NCBI GenBank assembly: GCA_016932415.1
Contig: JAFGCX010000024.1
Span: forward strand, 1-27,751
Source of the DNA: Candidatus Krumholzibacteriota bacterium
GTDB lineage: Bacteria > Krumholzibacteriota > Krumholzibacteriia > Krumholzibacteriales > Krumholzibacteriaceae
Direction of reading: 5' to 3'
Length of the DNA stretch: 27,751 nt
In this document: positions 9,601 through 17,018 of the stretch, piece after piece
Layout: each line of letters starts with the position of its first letter
Numbering within the stretch: position 1 is the stretch's first letter
The notes under the pieces: generated by a model
The model's database searches: none
The model's input: the letters and a program-made list of their open reading frames with translations, nothing else
What the model was told of the DNA's origin: nothing
Translations under genes and position numbers: made by a program

Positions 9601-9634
9601 GAAGTTTTACGGTTCGGTATTTTTCGATTTCTAA
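6623..9634 (+). CDS. Exported MA-clan (gluzincin-like) metallopeptidase fused to a TolB-like propeller and a C-terminal beta-barrel
   Basis: Large envelope protein (1003 residues from the ATG at 6623, which has TGGAG seven bases upstream; ATGs at 6617 and 6626 are alternatives). An N-terminal signal sequence (about residues 10-32) is followed by a peptidase-like domain with zinc motif HEYTH (codons 7010-7024) and NWLAEGVAQF, whose Glu codon at 7190 is the likely third zinc ligand. From about residue 330 come TolB/PD40-type repeats such as DPVFSPDGKS, DPAWDRSG and GGAFSPDSDG. The last ~350 residues are rich in alternating aromatic strands and end in VFFDF, typical of an outer-membrane barrel. 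Family knowledge supports 'peptidase MA-like'; substrate and localisation are inferred. It probably shares a transcript with thyX 21 bases downstream. Confidence 0.85.
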   Translation: MMGYKSKNFFRFAAFPMILALLSIFPVQVSGWNHTEIEWRTLETDHFSIHFHEGEEWSARETARIAEEIHGALTKFYGFSPGRIHINLYDKWDKSAGATYYYLNRIDIDASDYDFALRGAADWLRNVITHEYTHMVTIQAAMKMPLWMPSIYLQGITFEKEKRPDVINGYPNFQGSLPYAGEIVPNWLAEGVAQFQCPCARNDIWDSHRDMILRMAVLNDRLLTLDEMGVFGKNSFDAEKLYNQGYSLVRFINESYGAEKLTELVKEHSGFLRLSFNGACRKVLGVDDSELYAEWVRKITKEYSAVRDEVSENRIEGERVAQHGFMNIFPLFAGKEGGYYYLSNRGRDYMGVDLVHQGTDGKCDIIARDVSSKPSLSKDRRQICYSKRSGDNKYQYELNDIFITYLGAGIERRLTKSDRVVDPVFSPDGKSIAAISGNDGSEHIVLIDVVGGSVRPLSRKRTAQRYYRLSWGDGGILATRFLGVSNDIVLIDPETGDETEIISTGADERDPAWDRSGAGFFYSSDKTGIFNIYYRSPAENKDLYVTNVLGGAFSPDSDGDDIVFSSFGTDGYEIRRIDGWRKSAAPASASEVYEDLITERDTYINRAKCSQGQVTDYDYSDLDRRLKDAKKYNVDYTPVYIFPRIVWYDDQLRLGVVADTRDYLDRQAVYGAASVNKDKEFNLQFGIESRQFKPTFFFNFYAARKYYNYFEEASGDVQVRYDLWDAFFGCRLELDQPSARDRKEIVLQYNHGEYGLNINAWDIADVELGWNYYKANEFSVYLNYSGIGSGISSDINPSSGRRFRLELTRAYDKMSSGSFEYNFKPIYDKNEFGRYTLVYEEFIPLPYWSHVLSLFIRGGAIDESKVDDFFNLFIGSRDGMRGYSYYSMGGRKNAMVRATYRFPVWNNINRQVLTTYFSSIYAGIFAEAGRAWDEDRFMTEDYKRDAGFELRLKGFNFYNYPLAASLEAAYGIDEIIYADPFRPDISISEGREWKFYGSVFFDF

Positions 9635-9655
9635 TGAAGAGATAGAGGATAATTG

Positions 9656-11050
9656 ATGAAAGTCATTCTGGCCGGTCTGAATGTCGAATCGGATCTGATC
9701 AAGAAGGCGGAAACGGCGCTTGGCGCCGAGATGACACCCGAGGTCATTTCCGCCGCTTACGCGAGGATAAGCAGGGATCCGAGAAACGTCAATACGCTAA
9801 GAAGAGAGGCAAGAAAGGAAATAAGGAAAGCGCGCAGATCAAACGAGGCTATCGTTTTCGATATGGGGCATTCCTCGATAGCCGAACATGCCGTTATGAA
9901 CTTTGACGTGATGGACATATCAAGGATCGCCGTGGAGGCGATAGAACATTTCCGACTGGCATCATATACTGAAAAATCGCAACGATATATCCGGCTCGGA
10001 AAAGATTTTGTCATCCCGAAGGAGATAGTGGAAGCAGGATTAAGGAGTGAATTTCTCAGCCTGGTCGAGAGCTTGAATTGGTACTACGAAGAACTTTTCT
10101 CGAAAATAGCCAGGTCCTCTTCAGGCAGTGGGACAGCGAAAGAAGACGCAAGGTATCTCATGCCGCTGGCAACGTCAGCGCAGCTTGGCATGACGATAAA
10201 CGCCCGCGAACTGGAATATATGATCAGCCGTCTTTCGTGCCACGAACTTTCGGAAGTGAGGGAGTTTTCGGACAGGTTGTCGAAAATAGCTCACAGGAAA
10301 GTACCTTCTCTTGTGCGGTATCCGGGGGCGACTGATTACTTCAGAATGATGCCGGTGGTAAAGAGAGAGGCCGGAAGGATAGCTCGGGTAAAAAGAAAAG
10401 ACCAGTCGGAAAGGGTCAGGCTGGTAGACGCTACTGAAAACGGAGATATAAAGCTGATAGGAAGCATCATATACTCGGGCGGCCAGAGTTCCTACGCCGA
10501 ATCGATGGAAGCCGCAAAGAGGATGAAGAGTAAAAATCGATCCGAAATCGTTGCTTCGGTCATGAAGGAGATCGAATCATATAACGGTGTGTGGAGAGAA
10601 TTTGAAAATATCGACATGACCTTCGAGGTCGTAGTATCTGCTTCATGTTACGCGCAGCTGAAGAGGCACAGGATGACGACCCAGATCGTCCAGCCATATT
10701 CAACATCTCTCGGAGTCTCTATTCCCGAATCGGTGCGAAAAGCAGGTGGAATATCTCTTTTCAGAGAGGGTATAAAAAAGTCCGAAGGACTTTACAGGAA
10801 GTTGAGGGAAAAAGCAGGTATTTCCGCGGAATATGTTTTGACAAACGCGCACCGGAGAAGGGTGATGGTCAAGATCAATCTCAGGGAACTGTATCATTTT
10901 TCCAGGCTCAGAAGCGATGCCCACGCCCAATGGGAGATAAGGGAAATATCGGAGATGATGTGTTCTCTCGCGAGGGAAAGATTTCCCCTCGGGGGCTCAA
11001 TGCTTGGCGGGAAAGACCAGTTTTACGAAATAAAAAAGAAATGCACCTGA
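9656..11050 (+). CDS. thyX: Tandem-domain flavin-dependent thymidylate synthase (ThyX)
   Basis: Makes dTMP from dUMP with FAD, NADPH and methylene-tetrahydrofolate. The 464-residue chain is about twice the length of ordinary ThyX and contains two ThyX-like domains. Domain 1 has GHSSIAEH (His72), the motif half ASYTEKSQRY (Glu106, Ser108, Arg110) and NARELEYMISRLS. Domain 2 has AQLKRHRMTTQ (Arg337-His-Arg339) and INLRELYHFSRLR followed by AHAQWEIRE. The RHR part of the RHRxxSxNExSxRY signature survives only in domain 2, and the ExSxRY part only in domain 1. Two-domain ThyX is known in some bacteria such as Chlamydiae. The ATG at 9656 has GAGG seven bases upstream; the TTG at 9653 is rejected. 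Confidence 0.9.
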   Translation: MKVILAGLNVESDLIKKAETALGAEMTPEVISAAYARISRDPRNVNTLRREARKEIRKARRSNEAIVFDMGHSSIAEHAVMNFDVMDISRIAVEAIEHFRLASYTEKSQRYIRLGKDFVIPKEIVEAGLRSEFLSLVESLNWYYEELFSKIARSSSGSGTAKEDARYLMPLATSAQLGMTINARELEYMISRLSCHELSEVREFSDRLSKIAHRKVPSLVRYPGATDYFRMMPVVKREAGRIARVKRKDQSERVRLVDATENGDIKLIGSIIYSGGQSSYAESMEAAKRMKSKNRSEIVASVMKEIESYNGVWREFENIDMTFEVVVSASCYAQLKRHRMTTQIVQPYSTSLGVSIPESVRKAGGISLFREGIKKSEGLYRKLREKAGISAEYVLTNAHRRRVMVKINLRELYHFSRLRSDAHAQWEIREISEMMCSLARERFPLGGSMLGGKDQFYEIKKKCT

Positions 11051-11100
11051 TGTATAACATTAAGTAGTTTAAATAACCATATAATTAAAAAGATATTATA

Positions 11101-12057
11101 ATGTCATCATTAAGAGTTCTGGTGAAAAGGCGCGTCGGTTTCCGCAAGTCGCTTCAAAGCCGATCCTTCTCTCTTTTCCTGCTGATGGCCATCCTGGCAT
11201 TCCTCGTATCGCATCTTTCCTTCTCCAGTGGGCTGGAAGGCGCTGGAGGTGATAAAGCGCTGAGCTCCTCTCCCGATAGGATCATATCCCTTTCGCCAAG
11301 CAGTACGGAGATACTATACGCTCTTGGGCTTGAGGATAGACTGGTCGGCGTGACAAGGTTCTGCAAGTTTCCACCCGGCGTTTCGGAAAAACCCAAGGTC
11401 GGGGGTTATCTTGATCCCAATTACGAGATAATAGCGTTGCTGAAACCTGACATGGTGATCCTTCTGCCGGAGCAGGATGCTGCCGGAAGGTATCTTGATC
11501 AACTGAGGATCGCTCATATGACTGTAGATAACAAGACGATAGAGGATATCCTTGCATCAATCAGGATGATAGGAGAAATATGCGGGGTGGATAGTGCCGC
11601 CGTGAAACTGGTCTCATCCCTCGAATCACGGATAGATTCCGTCCGGACCAGGGTCCTAGCCGGGGCCAGGCCGAGAATAATGATAACGATAGGAAGGGAT
11701 TTTGGATCTGATTCTCTCGGAAAGATCTATATAGCGGGAAGAAAGACATATTACGACGAGATCATAGATATCGCCGGGGGCGTGAATGCCTGCGGGGAGA
11801 GGATGATAAAGTACCCGGTCATCTCAGCCGAGGGTGTCCTCGCGATAGATCCCGACATGATCATCGAACTTCTTCCTGAAAAAGATGCGGCAGGTTATAC
11901 TGAGGAAGAGATAAACAGGCCATGGAAAGGGATCCCGAATGCCAGGGCGGTAAGGGGAAAGAAAATATATCTACTGACGCAGGATTATACCCAGATTCCG
12001 GGACCGAGATTCATAATGCTTCTCGAGGATATAGCCGGAATAATCAATTCGGAGTGA
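11101..12057 (+). CDS. Periplasmic substrate-binding protein of a BtuF/FecB-type ABC importer
   Basis: Captures cobalamin or an iron chelate in the periplasm and hands it to the permease encoded two genes downstream. After a signal sequence (hydrophobic core around SLFLLMAILAFLVSHLSF) comes the family start RIISLSPSSTEILYALGLED, then KPKVGGYLDPNYE and LLKPDMVILL, all typical of the BtuF/TroA-like fold. Sequence resembles cobalamin binders more than siderophore binders, but the ligand cannot be fixed by eye. No good ribosome site precedes the ATG at 11101; GTG at 11122 with AAGAG upstream is an in-frame alternative. No cobalamin riboswitch fits in the 50-base upstream gap. Confidence 0.88.
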   Translation: MSSLRVLVKRRVGFRKSLQSRSFSLFLLMAILAFLVSHLSFSSGLEGAGGDKALSSSPDRIISLSPSSTEILYALGLEDRLVGVTRFCKFPPGVSEKPKVGGYLDPNYEIIALLKPDMVILLPEQDAAGRYLDQLRIAHMTVDNKTIEDILASIRMIGEICGVDSAAVKLVSSLESRIDSVRTRVLAGARPRIMITIGRDFGSDSLGKIYIAGRKTYYDEIIDIAGGVNACGERMIKYPVISAEGVLAIDPDMIIELLPEKDAAGYTEEEINRPWKGIPNARAVRGKKIYLLTQDYTQIPGPRFIMLLEDIAGIINSE

Positions 12058-12059
12058 AG

Positions 12060-12848
12060 ATGCGAGGAATAGATATAAGAATCGATCGACTGTCATGCCG
12101 GCTCGGCGGGAAGGAGATCCTTTCGTCGATGACATTTGAAGTCCCCGCCGGGAAGCATCTTTCAATAATCGGCCCAAATGGCGCCGGGAAAACGACTCTT
12201 CTGAAATGCATCATGCGGATCCTTCCGATCTCGAACGGATCGATTGAGATCAGAGGCCGGAAGATCGGCGAGTACAGTCAGAAGAAGCTTGCGAGGGATA
12301 TCGGGTATGTCCCCCAGAACGCCGGCAGATCGATACCATTTACAGTAGAAGAACTCGTTTTGATGGGGCGATATCCATATCTCAGTCCTTTCTCATCTGT
12401 TACTCCGGAAGACCGTGACGCGGCGCGTTCAGCGCTTGATATGACCGGGACACTGGCCCTTTCGGACCGCGGGTTTGACAGTCTCAGCGGGGGTGAGCAG
12501 CAGCTCGTCCTGATCGCGTCGGTCCTCGCCCAGGGATCGGGAATAATACTTCTCGACGAACCGGCGACATTCCTCGATCCGAAACACGCGGAAGAAGTGT
12601 ACAGGATACTTCGCAGGATCAGGGAAGAGATGAACGCGACGATACTCTCCGTCACGCACGATATAAACAGTTCACTTATGGTCTCGGACGCGATCCTGGC
12701 CATAAAGGATGGGAAACGCGCATATTACGGAAAAACTGGAGATCTCACTGCCGCTGGCGTCCTTGACGAAGTATTCGACAAGAAATTCCTCTATTCAGAT
12801 CATCCCGTCTCCGGGACGAGAATAATAATGCCGGATGTGATCAGGTGA
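12060..12848 (+). CDS. ATP-binding protein of the BtuD/FecE-type ABC importer
   Basis: Cytoplasmic ATPase driving uptake of cobalamin or an iron chelate. The ATG at 12060, with GGAG five bases upstream and two bases after the preceding stop, gives 262 residues. Walker A GPNGAGKTT is at residues 38-46, the signature LSGGEQQ at 142, Walker B LLDEPAT with Asp166/Glu167, and the switch His in VTHD. The order binding protein, ATPase, permease is typical for this transporter class. The open frame continues upstream to 11922 but only as overlap with the previous gene. Confidence 0.93.
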   Translation: MRGIDIRIDRLSCRLGGKEILSSMTFEVPAGKHLSIIGPNGAGKTTLLKCIMRILPISNGSIEIRGRKIGEYSQKKLARDIGYVPQNAGRSIPFTVEELVLMGRYPYLSPFSSVTPEDRDAARSALDMTGTLALSDRGFDSLSGGEQQLVLIASVLAQGSGIILLDEPATFLDPKHAEEVYRILRRIREEMNATILSVTHDINSSLMVSDAILAIKDGKRAYYGKTGDLTAAGVLDEVFDKKFLYSDHPVSGTRIIMPDVIR

Positions 12849-13849
12849 TGAAGAATAAAAGAAAATTGTTCATAGCCTTCTTCTTTCTGGCTTCCTTTAC
12901 AGTGATAGCGGCGGCCCCGTTTTTCGGAGTTGAAAAGATCACACCTGGAACTGTACTGAGACCGGACAGTGACGATGTAAAGGCGGAGATATTCTGGAAG
13001 ATAAGGGTTCCGAGGGTAATAGCGGCTTTTTGCGCCGGGGCGGCACTCGCGCTGAGTGGGATGGCATTTCAGGCGATATTCAGAAATCCTCTGGCAACCC
13101 CGTTCACCCTGGGAGTATCGAGCGGATCGGCGTTCGGAGCGGCCATCTACATTCAGATGGGGATTTCTTTCTCGCTTCCGGGAATATCCGGTCAGTCGCT
13201 CTTCGCCTTTATGGCCGCGCTTGTATCGATAGGTATAGTCTACGGGCTTACAAGGTTGAAAAAAGGATTCTCCACAGCCACGATGTTGATATCCGGAGTG
13301 GCAGTAAATTTCTTCTTCTCGAGCCTGATCCTCTTTATACAGTATATAAGTGATTTCGATAATTCCTTCAGGATAATCAGGTGGCTTATGGGTGGTTTCG
13401 AGATCGTCGGGTACTCACCGGTATTGACTATCCTGCCTTTTATAGCGATCGGGACGATCATGATCCTTCTGAAGATAAATGAGCTGAACCTGATAACCGC
13501 CGGGGATGATCTTGCCGCCGGCAAGGGCGTCGACATAAAGAGAACGAGGACTGTAATATTTCTCGCGGCAAGCCTGATGATCGGCAGCATAGTATCGATA
13601 TTCGGCGTGATAGGGTTTGTCGGGATGATGGTACCGCACATATGCAGGTTGATAGCCGGGTATAATCACAGGAATCTCGCTCCGGCAAGCCTCGTCTTCG
13701 GAGGGACTTTCCTGGTTATCTGCGACACGCTTTCACGGACGGTGATCGCTCCGGCTGAGATACCGGTCGGAGTGATAACGGCCCTTCTGGGAGGACCGTT
13801 TTTCATATACCTGCTGCTGAGCGGATTTTCGGTGGAGGGACGCCGATGA
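12848..13849 (+). CDS. Permease of the BtuC/FecCD-type ABC importer
   Basis: Membrane subunit (333 residues) of the FecCD/BtuC family, expected to have ten membrane helices. Recognisable segments are WKIRVPRVIAAFCAGAALAL, AFQAIFRNPLATPFTLGVSSG, RWLMGGFE, GFVGMMVPHICRL and a C-terminal GGPFFIYLL, all family signatures. The ATG at 12848 shares one base with the ATPase gene stop; GTG at 12845 is an alternative. The stop overlaps the start of the radical SAM activase by four bases, so importer and glycyl radical system are physically one operon. Confidence 0.93.
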   Translation: MKNKRKLFIAFFFLASFTVIAAAPFFGVEKITPGTVLRPDSDDVKAEIFWKIRVPRVIAAFCAGAALALSGMAFQAIFRNPLATPFTLGVSSGSAFGAAIYIQMGISFSLPGISGQSLFAFMAALVSIGIVYGLTRLKKGFSTATMLISGVAVNFFFSSLILFIQYISDFDNSFRIIRWLMGGFEIVGYSPVLTILPFIAIGTIMILLKINELNLITAGDDLAAGKGVDIKRTRTVIFLAASLMIGSIVSIFGVIGFVGMMVPHICRLIAGYNHRNLAPASLVFGGTFLVICDTLSRTVIAPAEIPVGVITALLGGPFFIYLLLSGFSVEGRR

Positions 13850-14649
13850 AAGGGAGTATCTTCGACCTGAAAAAATTCGCGATACACGACGGCCCCGGTA
13901 TTAGGACTACGGTCTTTTTCAGTGGATGTCCACTGAGATGCTGGTGGTGCCACAATCCCGAATCATTTATCGATGATCGGCAGCGACGCCCCGGCGAGGT
14001 AGTATCGAGAATATCGTTATGCCGCTATGAAGGATCGGAAAGAGTCACCGGCAATGATGTTCCCGTAGAGGCTGTGATAAGAGAGATAATGAAGGACGAG
14101 GTGTTTTACAGGCATTCGGGTGGGGGCGTGACGATATCGGGAGGAGAACCTCTCTTTCAACCTGATTTTCTCGTAGAACTTTTGAAAGCGTGCGGGGATG
14201 AAGAGATCCATATCGCTCTCGATACATCCGGATACGCCGAAAGAAAAGATATTGAAAGGCTCGGCGGCCTGGTCGATCTTTATCTTTTCGATATCAAGTT
14301 CATCGATGAGAAGGAACATATCAAATATACAGGAGTTTCGAACAGGCTGATACTTGATAACCTTCAATACCTTGAGAGCAGCGGGGCTGATATAGAGATA
14401 AGAATACCGTTGATACCAGGGATAACCGATACGGCGCGCAACATCGAAGATATCATCTCATTTCTAATGAATAGAGATGCTCTTCACAAGGTATCACTTC
14501 TTCCGTATAATAAGATGTGCGAGGATAAATTCAGGCGGATGAGGATGAAGTACCGTCCCGGTCCTGTTTCGCCGCATTCTCCGCAAGATATCGCGGAGAT
14601 AACGGAAAAATTCACGAGCGCCGGTCTCGAGGTCGGCATCGGAGGATGA
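13846..14649 (+). CDS. Glycyl radical enzyme activating protein (radical SAM)
   Basis: Uses S-adenosylmethionine and a 4Fe-4S cluster to install the glycyl radical on its partner enzyme, here almost certainly the dehydratase encoded next. The cluster motif CxxxCxxC is at Cys28, Cys32 and Cys35 (SGCPLRCWWCHNPES), preceded by KFAIHDGPGIRTTVF, and VTISGGEPLFQ supplies the SAM-binding GGE motif. At 267 residues it is close to PflA in size: the extra ferredoxin-like two-cluster insertion found in many glycyl radical activases is missing from the segment after Cys35. It overlaps both neighbours by four bases. Confidence 0.95.
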   Translation: MKGSIFDLKKFAIHDGPGIRTTVFFSGCPLRCWWCHNPESFIDDRQRRPGEVVSRISLCRYEGSERVTGNDVPVEAVIREIMKDEVFYRHSGGGVTISGGEPLFQPDFLVELLKACGDEEIHIALDTSGYAERKDIERLGGLVDLYLFDIKFIDEKEHIKYTGVSNRLILDNLQYLESSGADIEIRIPLIPGITDTARNIEDIISFLMNRDALHKVSLLPYNKMCEDKFRRMRMKYRPGPVSPHSPQDIAEITEKFTSAGLEVGIGG

Positions 14650-17018
14650 AAAGGTTGAACAAGAGGATTGAAAGGTTGAGAAAACAGAGTCTTGAGGCCG
14701 CCGCGGAGATATCGATGGAACGGGCTCTTCTCCTGACCGAGTTTTACCGTGACAAGACCGAAAAAGACCTGTCGGTCCCGGTATCGAGGGCGAAAGCTCT
14801 CCGGCATATCCTCGAGAATAAAGCTCTCTGCGTAAATCCCGGAGAACTTATCGTCGGAGAAAGAGGTCCCCGTCCGAAAGCCACATCGACTTATCCCGAG
14901 ATCTGCGCACATTCCCTTCTTGATCTCGACATACTCGACAAAAGGGAAAAGGTCTCTTTTAAAGTCAGCGCGGAGTCGAGGAAGATCCATGAGGGTGAGA
15001 TAATCCCATTCTGGGCAGGTAGAAGTATCAGGGATATCATTTTCAGGAAAGTATCGCCAGAGTGGCTTGACGCGTACGAGGCGGGGATCTTTACTGAATT
15101 TCAGGAGCAGAGGGCCCCGGGACACACTGTGCTCGACGGCAAGATATACACGAAGGGTTTCATTGATTTCAAAAAAGAGATCGATGAAAGCATTTTAAGA
15201 ATATCGGAAAAATCGTCCCCCGTGAGTCGGGCGAGGGTAGAGGAATTGAAAGGGATGGCTATCGCTGCCGATGCTCTCATCGGCTACGCGCGAAGGTACG
15301 CCGCTCTACTCGATGAGATGGCTGAAGTGGAGAAGGACAGCAGAAGAAGGGATGAACTGATCGAGATGGCTGGTGTCTGCAGGAGAGTCCCGGCCCTGGC
15401 CCCGGAGACATTCCATGAAGCTTTGCAGTACTACTGGTTCGTCCATATAGGGATAATAACCGAATTGAATACGTGGGATTCCTTCAATCCCGGAAGGCTT
15501 GACCAGCAGCTGTTACCATTTTATTCAGAAGGAATATCTGAAGGGACCCTGACGAAGGAAAAGGCAAAGGAACTCCTGCAGTCGTTCTGGATTAAATTCA
15601 ACAACCAGCCAGCACCGCCGAAAGTAGGCGTCACCGCGCAGGAAAGCAACACGTATACCGATTTTTGCCTTATTAACCTCGGCGGAGTGACCGGGAACGG
15701 GGAGGACGGGGTCAACGAACTGACCTATCTTATTCTCGACGTCATCGAGGAGATGCGGCTTCTTCAACCGGGAACGATGGTTCAGATCAGCCGTAAGAAC
15801 CCGGACAAGTACCTTGACAGAGCACTTAAGATCGTGAAGACCGGATTCGGTCAGCCATCGGTATTCAATACCGAAGCGATAATCGCCGAGATGCTCAGGC
15901 AGGGGAAATCGATCGAAGACGCCAGGGCCGGCGGAGCGAGCGGGTGCGTCGAGACGGGAGCATTCGGAAAGGAAAGTTATATTCTTACCGGATATTTCAA
16001 CCTCCCGAAGATCCTCGAGTTGACGCTTCACCGAGGTACTGATCCGGTCACGGGAAAATCGATTGGTATCGATACCGGTGACCCCGCCGGATTCGGAGAC
16101 TTCGAGGAGTTCTACGGCGCATTTGAACGTCAGCTCAAATATTTTATCGACATAAAGATCGCGGGAAATCTGATCATCGAATCGATATGGGCGGAGACTC
16201 TTCCCGCGCCGCTGATGTCGCTTCTGATAGACGATTGCGTCAAGAGGGGGATGGATTATAACGAAGGAGGAGCGAGGTACAATTCGTCGTATATCCAGGG
16301 TGTCGGGCTTGGAACAGTGAGTGACGCGATGGCGGCGGTAAAATACCACATTTTCGATCTGGCGGATCTTTCTTTCGATGAGTTGATAGATGCTCTCGAC
16401 CGGGATTTCGATGGAAAGGAAAAGCTCAGGAAGATCCTTGTCGACGAGACTCCAAAATACGGGAACGACGATGATTATCCCGACCTGATAATGGTAAGGA
16501 TATTCGAAAGCTTCTTCGATTCCGTCGATGGCATCGAGAACGCCAAGGGGGGGTATTTCCGCGTGGATATGCTTCCGACCACCTGCCACGTCTATTTTGG
16601 AAGCAAGACAGGCGCGCTGCCTGATGGAAGGAAGGCAGGCGTTCCTCTTTCAGAGGGGATATCACCCGTCCAGGGAGCGGACAGGAAAGGCCCGACGGCG
16701 GTGCTTAAATCCGCCTCGAAATTCGATCATCTCAAGACCGGCGGTACTCTTCTCAATCAGAAGTTCTCTCCACAGGTATTTTCTGAGGGGAAGGGCATCG
16801 AGAAGGTACGTCAGTTGATCAGGGCGTATTTCAGTATGAACGGACACCATATTCAGTTTAACGTCGTCAGTGCTGATATTCTGAGAAGAGCACAGGATGA
16901 TCCTGAGAGCCACAAGGATCTGATTGTAAGGGTCGCCGGGTACAGCGATTACTTCGTAGATCTAGGGACTGATCTACAGAACGAGATAATAAGACGCACG
17001 GAACATGAAGCGGGATGA
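14646..17018 (+). CDS. hypD: Glycyl radical enzyme: trans-4-hydroxy-L-proline dehydratase
   Basis: Removes water from trans-4-hydroxy-L-proline to give pyrroline-5-carboxylate, using a radical that is destroyed by oxygen. The 790-residue protein carries the thiyl cysteine in SGCVETG (Cys434, with Glu436) and the glycyl radical site RVAGYS (Gly765). Counting codons, the residues recalled as active-site positions of Clostridioides difficile HypD are all present at identical numbering: His160, Asp278, Ser334, Phe340, Cys434, Glu436, Tyr450 and Thr645. This separates it from pyruvate formate-lyase (paired Cys) and choline or glycerol lyases (GCVEP). The name collides with the unrelated hydrogenase hypD at 3271-4371. 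Pyrroline-5-carboxylate reductase, often adjacent in other genomes, is not in the window. Confidence 0.93.
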   Translation: MKRLNKRIERLRKQSLEAAAEISMERALLLTEFYRDKTEKDLSVPVSRAKALRHILENKALCVNPGELIVGERGPRPKATSTYPEICAHSLLDLDILDKREKVSFKVSAESRKIHEGEIIPFWAGRSIRDIIFRKVSPEWLDAYEAGIFTEFQEQRAPGHTVLDGKIYTKGFIDFKKEIDESILRISEKSSPVSRARVEELKGMAIAADALIGYARRYAALLDEMAEVEKDSRRRDELIEMAGVCRRVPALAPETFHEALQYYWFVHIGIITELNTWDSFNPGRLDQQLLPFYSEGISEGTLTKEKAKELLQSFWIKFNNQPAPPKVGVTAQESNTYTDFCLINLGGVTGNGEDGVNELTYLILDVIEEMRLLQPGTMVQISRKNPDKYLDRALKIVKTGFGQPSVFNTEAIIAEMLRQGKSIEDARAGGASGCVETGAFGKESYILTGYFNLPKILELTLHRGTDPVTGKSIGIDTGDPAGFGDFEEFYGAFERQLKYFIDIKIAGNLIIESIWAETLPAPLMSLLIDDCVKRGMDYNEGGARYNSSYIQGVGLGTVSDAMAAVKYHIFDLADLSFDELIDALDRDFDGKEKLRKILVDETPKYGNDDDYPDLIMVRIFESFFDSVDGIENAKGGYFRVDMLPTTCHVYFGSKTGALPDGRKAGVPLSEGISPVQGADRKGPTAVLKSASKFDHLKTGGTLLNQKFSPQVFSEGKGIEKVRQLIRAYFSMNGHHIQFNVVSADILRRAQDDPESHKDLIVRVAGYSDYFVDLGTDLQNEIIRRTEHEAG

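Noticed and set aside
11922-12059. Upstream extension of the ABC ATPase frame into the binding-protein gene
   Set aside because: It overlaps a real gene in another frame, and the ATG at 12060 has GGAG and the right family start.
15525-16589. 354-residue open frame antisense to the dehydratase
   Set aside because: No recognisable domain; it mirrors a strongly conserved gene and is explained by codon bias leaving the opposite strand open.
14646-17018. Pyruvate formate-lyase or choline/glycerol lyase as the function of the glycyl radical enzyme
   Set aside because: The active site reads GCVET with a single Cys plus Glu, not the Cys-Cys pair of formate-lyase nor the GCVEP of the choline and glycerol enzymes, and the hydroxyproline-specific residues all match.
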